DNA of 64,000 nucleotides, from NCBI RefSeq assembly GCF_002608565.1, contig NZ_LIXM01000008.1:62001-126000 (forward strand), in the 5' to 3' direction. How positions within the stretch are numbered: position 1 is the stretch's first letter; each line of letters begins with the position of its first letter. The notes beneath the pieces were generated by a model. It searched no databases, was not told the origin of the DNA, and saw nothing but the letters and a program-made list of their open reading frames with translations. Shown here piece by piece: positions 8,844-17,148 of this stretch. The position numbers and the translations under genes were made by a program. The stretch comes from Vibrio sp. PID17_43 (GTDB lineage: Bacteria > Pseudomonadota > Gammaproteobacteria > Enterobacterales > Vibrionaceae).

Positions 8844-9185
8844 TTAACTAATGTGATCTAATAGCGCCAAACGCTCACTACGCACTGCCATCAAATAGAT
8901 TTCCGCTTCTTCCTCAAAGGTATCCACGTAGAGAGGGATATTCAGGTTGTAGTCATTCTCACGGATCTCATCAAGAGTTGCCACATACGCGTATTTATCC
9001 CCGTTGTCGTCACTGCGATAGGTCATCACGATCTTGTCGATGTTCTCTTGTGTCAGTAAGTTCTGTTTTTTGCCTGACTTAAACTCACGTAAGGCATCAA
9101 TGAACATAACATCGTTGGTGTCTTTCTTTTTCTTGAAGATCAAGATTGACGCTAGAATGCCAGTACCGAAGAACTGTTTCTGGAA
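8844..9185 (-). pseudogene. C-terminal fragment of a type I restriction methylase (HsdM)
   Basis: Reads GTGILASILIFKKKKDTNDV, MFIDALREFKSGKKQ, DKYAYVATLDEIRENDYNLN and IPLYVDTFEEEAEI, the conserved C-terminal part of HsdM/N6-adenine methylases. The catalytic NPPF domain and the rest of the protein are absent, and the last residues end at IS-like sequence. On its N-terminal side it is joined at about 9185 to a DUF3820 gene start. No hsdS or hsdR is present, so this is debris rather than a restriction system. Confidence 0.75.
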
Positions 9186-9294
9186 CGAACCAGAGTAAGT
9201 ATTCTTCTGGTAAATCAATCAGCACACGTCCTGAGTACTTGCCAAACGGCATTTGTATACGAGCGAGTTTTAATAAGTTTTCTTTTTCTAACAT
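9186..9294 (-). pseudogene. N-terminal half of a DUF3820 protein
   Basis: From ATG 9294: MLEKENLLKLARIQMPFGKY and SGRVLIDLPEEYLLWF, the exact N-terminal half of DUF3820. The next residues are HsdM sequence in a shifted frame, so the chimera carries the wrong tail and stops at 9097. The tail matching this head is found in the two C-terminal fragments at 3705 and 6808, indicating breakage of duplicated copies. Confidence 0.75.
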
Positions 9295-9297
9295 TAA

Positions 9298-9866
9298 CTA
9301 CGGTGTCTGTCGGGATAAATCTTGGCTAAGAATAACACCCAAGCGATCGACCCACCAGTTTGTTGCATCTTTGGCATCGTCTAAAGAATCAATCAAGGTC
9401 GAGAAGTCTTTGTTTCCCGCTTGACGGTCTATTGCGGCAAAAAAATAAGTATCGTTTTGGGCGTCGCTAACCAGTAACTCAACCGTTGCTGAACCTACAT
9501 TGGTGTGCACACCTGTGGTGGTTTTCGAGATGGTAGAAGTCCCTAAGCCGACAGGCTGAATGCTCGAAGTGACGGCGAATACGGGTTTGGCGTTTCCACA
9601 TTGTTGATTGCAATACTTAAACGCAATGTTTTCTCTCCCGGTTAGTCGATAACCACACTATCGTATTCATCCAGTTTGTTTTTCAATCGAGTCGCATCAC
9701 GCAACCCAACTCGCGCCCAAATTAGGTCCACACCACCTTCTGATCCACGCGAAATTCCTTATAAGAAGTGAATTTTCTGCCACTCACAATAGGACCATTA
9801 GCACAATCGACTAACACCCCCCCCCAACAAACTGACAGACACACATTTCATTAATAACTTCAACAT
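9298..9866 (-). pseudogene. DUF3313-type lipoprotein gene, broken by frameshifts and a deletion
   Basis: ATG 9866 starts a lipoprotein signal (MLKLLMKCVSVSLLGGGVLV, then DC) that includes a run of nine C on the plus strand (9817-9825). The protein continues as SYKEFRVDQK, then in another frame as DLIWARVGLRDATRLKNKLD with a stop, and after an apparent deletion as SIQPVGLGTSTISKTTTG and the tail HTNVGSATVELLVSDAQND...DSLDDAKDATNWWVDRLG to 9298. This order matches the DUF3313 lipoprotein family. At least two frameshifts and missing central sequence make it non-functional. Confidence 0.65.
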
Positions 9867-10023
9867 ACCGACTCCTCAAACCTTGAATATACAGTTTGAT
9901 ATTCCATATGACATTAACCAGAATTCATTCACTAAAGTAATGTTTTCGAATCAAGTATTCCGCTTTATACAACGCCATTTCGTGCTAAGGTACGCCGATC
10001 AATGGAAAAATAACGAGAAAATA

Positions 10024-10332
10024 ATGAAGTCACCTTGTCGCGCAGCCTGTAAAAATAATGGCGGAATCTGTTCCGGTTGCCACAGAACCATGGGAGAAGT
10101 GATTCAGTGGAAAGATAAAACCGATGCACAATGCAATGCGATCATCGAACAAATTAACGGCGTTGACTCCACACACACTTGCCCTAAGTGTGGTACGAAT
10201 GCGCACTGTGATATTGCTGCGGGGAAAGAGACATGCTGGTGCTTTGATATTGAGACCAGAGATTTACCAAAGCCACAAGAAGGTCAATTGTGCTTATGTC
10301 GTAAGTGCTTAGAGAAAAAGCCAGTCGTGTAA
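10024..10332 (+). CDS. DUF1289 / cysteine-rich CWC protein
   Basis: A 102-residue cysteine-rich protein. The N-terminal part SPCRAACKNNGGICSGCHRT with EVIQWK is a DUF1289-type motif, and the C-terminal part (TCPKCGTNAHCDIAAGKETC, CWCFDIET, CLCRKCLE) is the cysteine-rich CWC domain, with about a dozen Cys likely to bind zinc or an Fe-S centre. The start at 10024 is chosen because conservation begins there; the frame extends to 9883 without recognisable sequence. Function is not established. Convergent with the HopJ-like gene. Confidence 0.8.
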   Translation: MKSPCRAACKNNGGICSGCHRTMGEVIQWKDKTDAQCNAIIEQINGVDSTHTCPKCGTNAHCDIAAGKETCWCFDIETRDLPKPQEGQLCLCRKCLEKKPVV

Positions 10333-10342
10333 TACGACTGGC
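10320..10342. terminator. Bidirectional terminator
   Basis: GCCAGTCGT/ACGACTGGC hairpin overlapping the last codons of the CWC gene, with a T run (from the AAAAAG at 10315-10320) on the minus strand downstream of the HopJ-like gene. Confidence 0.7.
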
Positions 10343-10357
10343 TTCTACGGCACGGAA

Positions 10358-10702
10358 TTACTTTGCTTCAAGCGCAGATGAATCAAACTTTACACCATCC
10401 CACCCTGTCACCATAAAGTTACGTATGTTTTGGTGATCACTACCTTCTGGGTGCTGTAAAACATCTTCGCGATAAAAACGACCAAAACACGCCAGCGTTG
10501 CGTCCTTATCTAACTTGTTAAGCAAACCAAACGAAAAGATCTTACATGAGCCATTATTCTCTCCTGCGTTGTTTTGCATCTCACCATTGGTAAAAGCCGT
10601 TGGAGTAAACTCATAATTCGCCTCAATCGCAGCCACTGTAATTTCAAATTCAATCTTTTCTGGGGATAGTGCCAACACATCCAAAAATTCTTTCAATTCC
10701 AT
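10358..10702 (-). CDS. HopJ-family protein
   Basis: The 114 residues match the HopJ type III effector family in pattern: LSPEKIEFEITVAAIEANYE, FTPTAFTNGEMQNNAGENNG, SCKIFSFGLLNKLDKDATLA, CFGRFYREDVLQHPEGSDHQ, NIRNFMVTGWDGV. Despite the family name, such proteins are widespread in free-living marine bacteria without any nearby type III secretion, so effector function should not be assumed. AGGA precedes the ATG. Single gene with its terminator at 10320. Confidence 0.88.
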   Translation of the reverse strand: MELKEFLDVLALSPEKIEFEITVAAIEANYEFTPTAFTNGEMQNNAGENNGSCKIFSFGLLNKLDKDATLACFGRFYREDVLQHPEGSDHQNIRNFMVTGWDGVKFDSSALEAK

Positions 10703-10896
10703 TATTCCTAAGTCCTGCAGCCATCATGTCCGTGACATATTTGTTTTATAAAAAGCCCATACAAGAGTCATAAATCATACATATATTCAGAGCCTTATTA
10801 AACGACTCGTTAAACAATACGTCGTTATCTGCCTTCATCAGGAATGAACAGATTCCCAAATGACGCACGTTGATCGATTTAAGCCAAGGAGTCAAC

Positions 10897-10921
10897 AGCG
10901 CCCAAATTAACACTGGGCGCT
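10897..10921. terminator. Hairpin downstream of phhB
   Basis: AGCGCCCA/TGGGCGCT, 8-bp stem with a 9-base loop, located just after the phhB stop. The T-rich flank is poor on the minus strand, so termination is only probable. Confidence 0.45.
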
Positions 10922-10938
10922 TCGTTTGTATTATTACC

Positions 10939-11271
10939 CTATTCAGCTAGCGCATCACATTTCGACGCGCAGATAAAATCATTCTTATGTAAGCCTTTAA
11001 TCGAGTGACTCCACCAAGTAATGGTCACTTTGCCCCACTCCAATAAAATCGAAGGGTGATGACATTCATCTTCCGCCAATTCTGCAATTTTGTTGCTAAA
11101 TGCCCACGCTTGCTTGAAGTTCTTAAATTTGTAGACCTTTTCTAATTGTGGAATATCCTCTCTTTCCATGATCTGCCAATCGGACAATTGCAGCAGTAGA
11201 GACTGTTGTTCATCTTTACTGAGTGCAATAGCATCGTGACTACAAGCTTCGCATTTTTGTTCATTCAACAT
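10939..11271 (-). CDS. phhB: Pterin-4a-carbinolamine dehydratase
   Basis: 110 residues. Recycles the pterin cofactor of phenylalanine hydroxylase by dehydrating 4a-hydroxytetrahydrobiopterin. The family core is visible: [20 protein letters not shown] and the signature [20 protein letters not shown] with the catalytic His-His pair, then [14 protein letters not shown]. The start at 11271 ([10 protein letters not shown]) is the family-typical one and overlaps the end of phhA by 11 bases, so the two are translationally coupled in one operon. Confidence 0.93.
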   Translation of the reverse strand: MLNEQKCEACSHDAIALSKDEQQSLLLQLSDWQIMEREDIPQLEKVYKFKNFKQAWAFSNKIAELAEDECHHPSILLEWGKVTITWWSHSIKGLHKNDFICASKCDALAE

Positions 11272-12055
11272 GAGCAGATTCCTTTGGTTCAAAAAGTGGT
11301 GGAAGCAATCCAGCTTCAATAGCAAGATCGGCTTGTTTTAATAAATTAAGCTGACTAATTTGGAAAAGCTGTGACAGATCGTCAATCACATAATATTTCG
11401 GCTGCATGATGTCGATGCGATAAGGCGTTCTTAAAACCGTTTGCAGGTCAAACTCATCACGAATCGCAGCATCACTGCCCAATGAATAGATGGTTTCTCC
11501 CGGAGATGAAAGGATACCGCCACCGTAAATCTTAGTTTGATTCCCTTCTTTTACTAAACCAAATTCAACAGTAAACCAGTACAGGCGCGCAAGGTACGCT
11601 CGCTGCTTGGGTGTCGCAGCTTGCCCTAGTTGGCCATAATGTTCAGTGAAAACGGCAAAATCCGGGTTGGTAAGCATGGCACAATGACCAAAAATTTCGT
11701 GAAAGAAATCTGGCTCTTGTAAATAATCAAATTCCTCACGAGTTCGCAGGAAAGTAGCAACCGGAAAATGTTTATTACTAAGTAAATTGAAAAAGCGATC
11801 AAAGTTAATCAATGCCGGAACAGGCTCTACTTGCCAGCCAGTCGTTTCCATCAATACCTGGTTAATTTCAGAAAGTTGAGGGACACGATCCTTAGGCAAA
11901 TCAAGTAGCTTCAACCCATGTAAGTAAGCAGCACACGCACGCCCCTCGATCACACTCATCTGACGAGAAACCAAATCACGCCAGATAGCATCTTCTTCGC
12001 GGCTCCATTCCACTCGGCCATCCTGGTTCGTTGGTTTCGAATGATACTGAGTCAT
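11261..12055 (-). CDS. phhA: Phenylalanine-4-hydroxylase
   Basis: Iron- and pterin-dependent enzyme that converts phenylalanine to tyrosine, the first step of aromatic amino acid catabolism. The 264-residue length is normal for bacterial forms. The iron ligands are visible: His119 and His124 in [12 protein letters not shown] and Glu164 in FTVEFGLV. The substrate-site stretch [10 protein letters not shown] also matches. The start [10 protein letters not shown] at 12055 is preferred over 12067. First gene of the phhAB operon and divergent from the acetoacetyl-CoA synthetase gene, with 220 bases between them. Confidence 0.95.
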   Translation of the reverse strand: MTQYHSKPTNQDGRVEWSREEDAIWRDLVSRQMSVIEGRACAAYLHGLKLLDLPKDRVPQLSEINQVLMETTGWQVEPVPALINFDRFFNLLSNKHFPVATFLRTREEFDYLQEPDFFHEIFGHCAMLTNPDFAVFTEHYGQLGQAATPKQRAYLARLYWFTVEFGLVKEGNQTKIYGGGILSSPGETIYSLGSDAAIRDEFDLQTVLRTPYRIDIMQPKYYVIDDLSQLFQISQLNLLKQADLAIEAGLLPPLFEPKESAHVE

Positions 12056-12160
12056 CGCACACCCCACTTAAATGTTCTTTCACCTTAAGCCTATCCATAC
12101 TCGGTTTAGCTTCCAATTCCGCAAGCGCTTTCCTTCGCCAATCCGCCCGTAACATTATCT

Positions 12161-12176
12161 TTACATTTATATGTAA
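12161..12176. promoter_or_regulatory. Palindrome between phhA and aacS
   Basis: TTACATTTATATGTAA, a palindrome with 6-bp arms in the divergent promoter region. It is a candidate site for a regulator of aromatic amino acid breakdown, but it does not match the TyrR/PhhR consensus well, so the protein that binds it is unknown. Confidence 0.35.
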
Positions 12177-12276
12177 GGTAATGATTTAACTGATAAGTAA
12201 TATTCTCCACTCGGTTTGACTTTATAGGATATTCACTCCAGACTGAAACTGTTAAAACGTTGTTACAGAGGGTGCT

Positions 12277-14247
12277 ATGCACGAGAGCAATAGAGTCTGG
12301 AAGCCGACGCAAGATCGAATCGAACAAGCCAATATCACGCAATTCATCGAGCATATAAATCGACAAGGATTCGAGCTTAAAGACTATCCTGATTTGCACC
12401 AATGGTCTTTAGAACATCACGAACATTTCTGGCAAGAGGTGTGGCAATTTTGCGACTTAATCGGCACGCAAGGTGAAACAGTAAAAATGCAAGGAGAAAG
12501 CCGTTGGCAAATGCCAATTCCGAACCGAGATACGGTGTGGTTCCCCCAAGCAAAAATTAACTACGCAGAAAACCTGCTGAGCTTGGCAGTTCAACAAGCT
12601 GATGATCTGGCGATTTGGTTCGAAAATGAACGCGGTCACAACCAAACCTACACATGGCAACAGGTGTGTGAGGAAGTTTCAAGCATCCAGCAATGGTTGA
12701 AAGAGTGCGGTATTGAGCGAGGGGATGTGGTGGCTGGTTATCTGCCGCATATGCCACAAACCATTATTGCCATGCTTGCCACCACCAGCTTAGGGGCAGC
12801 ATGGACATCAACTTCTCCAGATTTTGGCATAGAAAGTGTCATCGAACGCTTTGGTCAGGTAAGGCCTAAAGTACTATTTACTTGTGATGGTTATACGTTC
12901 AGTGGCAAAACTTTTGATATGTCAGAAAAGAACCAATACATTGCTGATCACCTTCCCGGAATAAAGCAGGTGTGCCAAATTGGGTATCTAAAACCGCACG
13001 TGTTTGAATGTGATGTTTGCACTCAGGATTGGCAAAGTCTGTTAAATCAATACACACCAGAGCCACTCACTTTTGACCGCATCCCCTTCAACGATCCACT
13101 ATTTATTCTGTACTCCTCTGGTACGACAGGAAAACCAAAATGCATTGTCCATTCTGTTGGAGGGACAATGCTTAACCACCTAAAAGAGCATCAACTTCAC
13201 TGTGATATTCAACCCAATGACCGTGTATTTTATTACACGACCTGCGGCTGGATGATGTGGAATTGGCATGTTTCCACTCTCGCTAGCGGTGCATGTTTAG
13301 TTATCTACGATGGGAATCCAGTTTATCCGAGCAATAATGTCCTTTGGGACTTGGCAGAACGTGCCGATGTGTCGCTCTTTGGTACTTCCGCTAAATATCT
13401 AGAAGCCATTGAGAAAGCGAAACTGTCTCCTATTCAACAATTCTCGCTTCCGGCCCTCAAAACGCTTTGCTCCACAGGATCTGTACTTTACCCAGAGCAA
13501 TTTGATTACGTCTACAAGCACATTAGAAAAGACCTCCACTTAGCATCGATTTCCGGTGGTACTGATATATGTGGCTGTTTTGTATTAGGTAACCCTATTT
13601 CTCCTGTCTATCGAGGTGAATGCCAAAGTGCCGGACTCGGCGTTGACGTGAGAGTATGTGACGACCAAGGGAAAAACGTCACCAATCAACGTGGTGAATT
13701 GGTTTGCGCCAATTCACTGCCTAACTTCCCCGCCGGGTTCTGGAACGACACCGGAGAGCGCTACCACCATGCTTACTGGGATAAGTTCGATAATATTTGG
13801 CATCATGGGGACGACGTGAAAAAAAGCAGTAACGGTGGGTATATCTTTTATGGTCGTAGTGATACTACTCTCAATCCCGGCGGTGTCAGAATTGGCACGG
13901 CTGAGATCTATCAACAGGTGAATGCGATTGAAGGCATTCTTGATTCTATTGCCGTTGGAAAAGAGGTAAACAGAAACGAGCAGATATGGTTATTTGTTCA
14001 ACTGACTCAAGATATGACGCTAACGGATGAGCTTATTGCACACATAAAAGCGACTCTTAAAGCCTCGTGCTCTCCAAGACACGTACCAAGCCAAATCTTT
14101 GCCATCAGTGACATTCCGAAAACTCACTCTGGTAAGTTAGTTGAACTCGCCGTCAAACAAGTCGTCAACGGGCACTCGATCGAGAACATAGGAGCAATCG
14201 CTAATCCAGGAGTGTTGGACGAGATAAAAACAGTCGTCTCTAGCTAA
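12277..14247 (+). CDS. aacS: Acetoacetyl-CoA synthetase
   Basis: ATP-dependent acyl-adenylate ligase that activates acetoacetate to acetoacetyl-CoA. The 656-residue length and the family markers fit: YAENLLSLAVQQADD near the N-terminus, the AMP-binding loop LYSSGTTGKPKCIVHS at about 277-292, the acetoacetate-CoA-ligase type TTCGWMMWNWHVSTL, SISGGTDICGCF, and the C-terminal catalytic lysine region PKTHSGKLVELAVKQ. Acetoacetate is the end product of phenylalanine/tyrosine breakdown, which fits the divergent phhAB operon. Acetoacetyl-CoA can also feed the PHB genes at 53.8-58 kb. GAGGGTGCT precedes the ATG. Confidence 0.94.
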   Translation: MHESNRVWKPTQDRIEQANITQFIEHINRQGFELKDYPDLHQWSLEHHEHFWQEVWQFCDLIGTQGETVKMQGESRWQMPIPNRDTVWFPQAKINYAENLLSLAVQQADDLAIWFENERGHNQTYTWQQVCEEVSSIQQWLKECGIERGDVVAGYLPHMPQTIIAMLATTSLGAAWTSTSPDFGIESVIERFGQVRPKVLFTCDGYTFSGKTFDMSEKNQYIADHLPGIKQVCQIGYLKPHVFECDVCTQDWQSLLNQYTPEPLTFDRIPFNDPLFILYSSGTTGKPKCIVHSVGGTMLNHLKEHQLHCDIQPNDRVFYYTTCGWMMWNWHVSTLASGACLVIYDGNPVYPSNNVLWDLAERADVSLFGTSAKYLEAIEKAKLSPIQQFSLPALKTLCSTGSVLYPEQFDYVYKHIRKDLHLASISGGTDICGCFVLGNPISPVYRGECQSAGLGVDVRVCDDQGKNVTNQRGELVCANSLPNFPAGFWNDTGERYHHAYWDKFDNIWHHGDDVKKSSNGGYIFYGRSDTTLNPGGVRIGTAEIYQQVNAIEGILDSIAVGKEVNRNEQIWLFVQLTQDMTLTDELIAHIKATLKASCSPRHVPSQIFAISDIPKTHSGKLVELAVKQVVNGHSIENIGAIANPGVLDEIKTVVSS

Positions 14248-14256
14248 GACAATAAC

Positions 14257-14284
14257 AAAAAAGCGAGCTATTAAGCTCGCTTCT
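14257..14284 (+). terminator. Terminator after aacS
   Basis: AAGCGAGCT/AGCTCGCTT hairpin with a 4-base loop between convergent genes; A-rich before and T/C-rich after. Confidence 0.75.
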
Positions 14285-14304
14285 CTCATGTACTTTAACG
14301 GAAA

Positions 14305-14880
14305 TTAACGGCGGCCTACGCCCATTAATACCGACATCGTTTCGCCTTCAGAAGTGATTTCAAACACCTTTTTAGATTCTACGTCATTAAAACCTGCGGT
14401 AAGCAGTGCACTTTCTGATTTCGCTAGCGTGAAGCCTTCTTTGGATGACTGTGCCACCCAATCAAAGTGAACGAAATAGCCATCTTTATTTAACAATGAG
14501 CGCGAGATCTCGAGAGACGTTTCAACGTCATCTACAAATGTCAACACAGATGATGCAACAACAAGATCAAATTGCCCACGAAATGCTGGATGTTGAGCGA
14601 CCAAGCCACGACTCAATGCATCAACCACTGGCTCTACATTAAGCAGCACTTTTTTATCAAGCTCTTCGATCATCGCTTCCGATGCGTCTAGCGCCACGAT
14701 ATCTTTCACGAACGGAGACAATAACTGGCTTAGTTGTCCCGTCCCACATCCAAAGTCCAATACTTTAATGCCATCAAGCTGAGTAAGTTGTTGTAACTGT
14801 GCAAACACCGACTGAGCAAATTGTTCTGTTGCTGGGTTTGATTCCCACCGCTTTGCTAAGCCATCCCAATCTTGTGCCAT
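14305..14880 (-). CDS. Class I SAM-dependent methyltransferase
   Basis: 191 residues with the Rossmann SAM-binding pattern: motif I VLDFGCGTGQLSQLL, motif II IVALDASEAMIEEL and motif IV FDLVVASSVLTFVDD. The substrate cannot be deduced. ATG 14880 (MAQDWDGLAKRW) is chosen because GGAGG lies five bases upstream; GTG at 14898 and ATG at 14892 are possible but would place that RBS inside the gene. Monocistronic and convergent with aacS. Confidence 0.85.
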   Translation of the reverse strand: MAQDWDGLAKRWESNPATEQFAQSVFAQLQQLTQLDGIKVLDFGCGTGQLSQLLSPFVKDIVALDASEAMIEELDKKVLLNVEPVVDALSRGLVAQHPAFRGQFDLVVASSVLTFVDDVETSLEISRSLLNKDGYFVHFDWVAQSSKEGFTLAKSESALLTAGFNDVESKKVFEITSEGETMSVLMGVGRR

Positions 14881-15051
14881 CTTGGCCTCCATGTTCACTT
14901 CTTGTAACCCCCATAGATTACCCGAAAAACGTTAAAACACCATAGACTTATCTGGCAGTTCAGTGTTTTTTTCGATAATCTTTCTAGGCATAGGGCATCC
15001 ATTCCAGAATGTTTTTCGTTGTCGCCATTTCTTTTAAGGTTCCTTTTAATC

Positions 15052-15930
15052 ATGAACTTAACTCAAGTTGAAGCCTTTTGTACCATTGCCGAGTGCGGAT
15101 CCGTCTCTGAGGCAGCGCGTCAATTAGACTGCAATCGAACCAAACTTAGTATGTCCATCAAAGCGTTAGAGAAAGACCTTGATGTCGAGTTATTTAATCG
15201 AACCGGCAACCAGTTAATGCTGTCAGAAGCTGGTAAAGCCATCTATAAAGACTGTGAAAGCTTACTTGTGACGGCACAGCGCATCAGGAAAACGTGCGAT
15301 CTCGTTTCAGATGGCTTTAACGCCGAAATTTGGGTCGCACGCGATGACTCCCTACCCGATGAACTTTGGCAAGAACTTTCCCATACACTCAATAATCGCT
15401 TTCCTTCGACTACCTTTAACCTCATTTTGGCTTCTAGTGGTGATTTGGCAAACTTGGTGAGCACCCAGCAAGTTGATTTTGCTTTTGGCGTCGATTACGA
15501 ACGCGTTGACGACCCACACATTGTCTATAACCCACTGGGTAAAATTCGTATGATGTCAGTGTGCAGCTTTGATCATCGTTTAAGTAAAATGCGTCGTGTC
15601 ACCGATGAGGACTTGCGCAACCAAATGCAAGCTTTGATGGTGTATTTGAGCGAGAAAGACAACCCAGAACTGCAACCGTTTTCTACCCGATACATCGGCT
15701 TCTCTAGCTTCGATTACATGCTCAATACTATTTTGGAAGAAGATGCATGGGGAGTCTTGCCTGAACCTTTGATCCGACACTACTTGCGAAACCAGAAACT
15801 AGCGGTGATCAAACACACTTACGGTTTGACCCAGGAGGATTACTGCATGTTCGTTCCAAACGGCCAAACCGAGCACCCTGCAATGAGTTGGCTGGCTGAT
15901 AAATTAAGCGAATATTTATTCGACTTCTAA
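15052..15930 (+). CDS. LysR-family transcriptional regulator
   Basis: 292 residues. The N-terminal winged helix-turn-helix is clear: LTQVEAFCTIAECGSVSEAA, RQLDCNRTKLSMSIKALEKD, ELFNRTGNQLMLSEAGKAIY. A periplasmic-binding-like effector domain follows. The start at 15052 (MNLTQVEAF) is preceded by AAGG; the open frame begins earlier at 15019 without homology. In the helix-turn-helix, 'CNRTKLS' replaces the common 'SQPAVS' pattern. The target is unknown; the divergent methyltransferase 170 bases away is one candidate. Confidence 0.9.
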   Translation: MNLTQVEAFCTIAECGSVSEAARQLDCNRTKLSMSIKALEKDLDVELFNRTGNQLMLSEAGKAIYKDCESLLVTAQRIRKTCDLVSDGFNAEIWVARDDSLPDELWQELSHTLNNRFPSTTFNLILASSGDLANLVSTQQVDFAFGVDYERVDDPHIVYNPLGKIRMMSVCSFDHRLSKMRRVTDEDLRNQMQALMVYLSEKDNPELQPFSTRYIGFSSFDYMLNTILEEDAWGVLPEPLIRHYLRNQKLAVIKHTYGLTQEDYCMFVPNGQTEHPAMSWLADKLSEYLFDF

Positions 15931-16105
15931 ACACGCCACAGTGAGCGTCAAATTATTTGACAGCAAAAATCAAGCGTAAACCTTTGATAAAAAAGAAAAT
16001 AATAACAAAATGGCAATTCATCATCTAAATGTCACACAGTTTCTATTTGCTTAAATTACTCGCACCGGAAAGAATGTCACGGTTTAAAAACTAAAGGCAT
16101 CGATT

Positions 16106-16999
16106 ATGTGTGACAGGACAAGCAAAAAAGAAAACCGTATCTTAACCTTCTCAGCCCTTTTAGCGTCAGGGTTTGCGATTGGAGGGATAGTACTTGGCTT
16201 GCTTGTTGGGTCTATTGTCATTGTATTTGACGGTGTGTATTCTCTGGTCAGCCTGCTGTTAACTTTATTGTCACTGGCAGCCTCGTACTACATCAGCAAG
16301 CCATCAAAGTCTATTTTTCCTTTCGGTAAAGCTGTACTAGAACCAATCGTTATCTCGATCAAAGCAGCCGTAATTTTGATTGTTGTAGCCTTCTCATTGT
16401 TTTCAGCACTAACAGCCTTAATGTCCGGTGGTCGTGAGATCAATGCTTCTATCGCGACCATCTTCGGTATTGTAAATGTGGTTGGTTGTGGTTATGCATG
16501 GTGGTTTATGACGAAGAAAAGTCGTCGCGTGTCATCAGGTCTAATCGAAGCTGAGAAAAAGCAATGGCAAATGGACACGCTATTGAGCGTAGCCGTAACC
16601 GCAGGCTTTGTCGTTGCATGGTTATTATCACTAACGCCATACGCACATTACGCAGTGTATGCTGACCCGATGATGATGTTACTTATGGGCTTCTACTTCT
16701 TGAAGGTACCGTTTGATATGTTAGTTGGAGCGCTACGTGAACTGTTAATGATGTCACCAAATAAAGAGCTTTGTCAAAGTGTAGGAAAAGACGTTTTCGA
16801 AATTGAAAGAGTAACCGAGCACCAGTTGAAACTGGCAGGTGTGACAAAAGTTGGTCAGGAGTTACGCGTGAATGTTGATGTCCACGTAGATGACAACATG
16901 CTAGAGCTAGACACACTAGAACACACTCGTAAACAACTGACAAAGCGTTTATCTAAGCATCGATTTAAACTACAGTTACAATTGAACGTTGCTTATTAG
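16106..16999 (+). CDS. Cation diffusion facilitator (CDF) family protein
   Basis: 297 residues with about six membrane helices (first pair residues 14-35 and 42-65) and a C-terminal cytosolic domain (about 215-297, ending VDVHVDDNMLELDTLEHTRK). CDF proteins export divalent metals by proton antiport. The helix-2 motif FDGVYSLVSLLLTLLS and helix-5 region QWQMDTLLSVAV carry the conserved aspartates. The classic His of the metal site (HxxxD) is not evident in helix 5, so the ion specificity is uncertain. Single gene, with its terminator at 17031. Confidence 0.85.
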   Translation: MCDRTSKKENRILTFSALLASGFAIGGIVLGLLVGSIVIVFDGVYSLVSLLLTLLSLAASYYISKPSKSIFPFGKAVLEPIVISIKAAVILIVVAFSLFSALTALMSGGREINASIATIFGIVNVVGCGYAWWFMTKKSRRVSSGLIEAEKKQWQMDTLLSVAVTAGFVVAWLLSLTPYAHYAVYADPMMMLLMGFYFLKVPFDMLVGALRELLMMSPNKELCQSVGKDVFEIERVTEHQLKLAGVTKVGQELRVNVDVHVDDNMLELDTLEHTRKQLTKRLSKHRFKLQLQLNVAY

Positions 17000-17030
17000 A
17001 GCATCGAATTGAGACATTGGAACTAACAGT

Positions 17031-17056
17031 AAAAACTCCTTTATCGGGAGTTTTTC
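17031..17056 (+). terminator. Terminator after the CDF gene
   Basis: AAAAACTCC/GGGAGTTTTT hairpin with a 6-base loop and T run. Confidence 0.85.
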
Positions 17057-17148
17057 ATTTCTTCGATAAGTGAACTCGCCTCCCCCCTTTATTGACTGAA
17101 GTTACCTCGCATGTAAATGCGGCGAACAAGGGGGAGAGCTATTCGCTG

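Noticed and set aside
8844..9185. Functional restriction-modification system
   Set aside because: Only a C-terminal methylase fragment exists; no catalytic motif, hsdS or hsdR.
10358..10702. Type III secretion effector locus
   Set aside because: The HopJ name is historical; no secretion apparatus or chaperone genes lie nearby.
12106..12402. 98-codon minus-strand frame overlapping the aacS start
   Set aside because: Covers the divergent promoter and the real aacS N-terminus; no RBS or recognisable motif.
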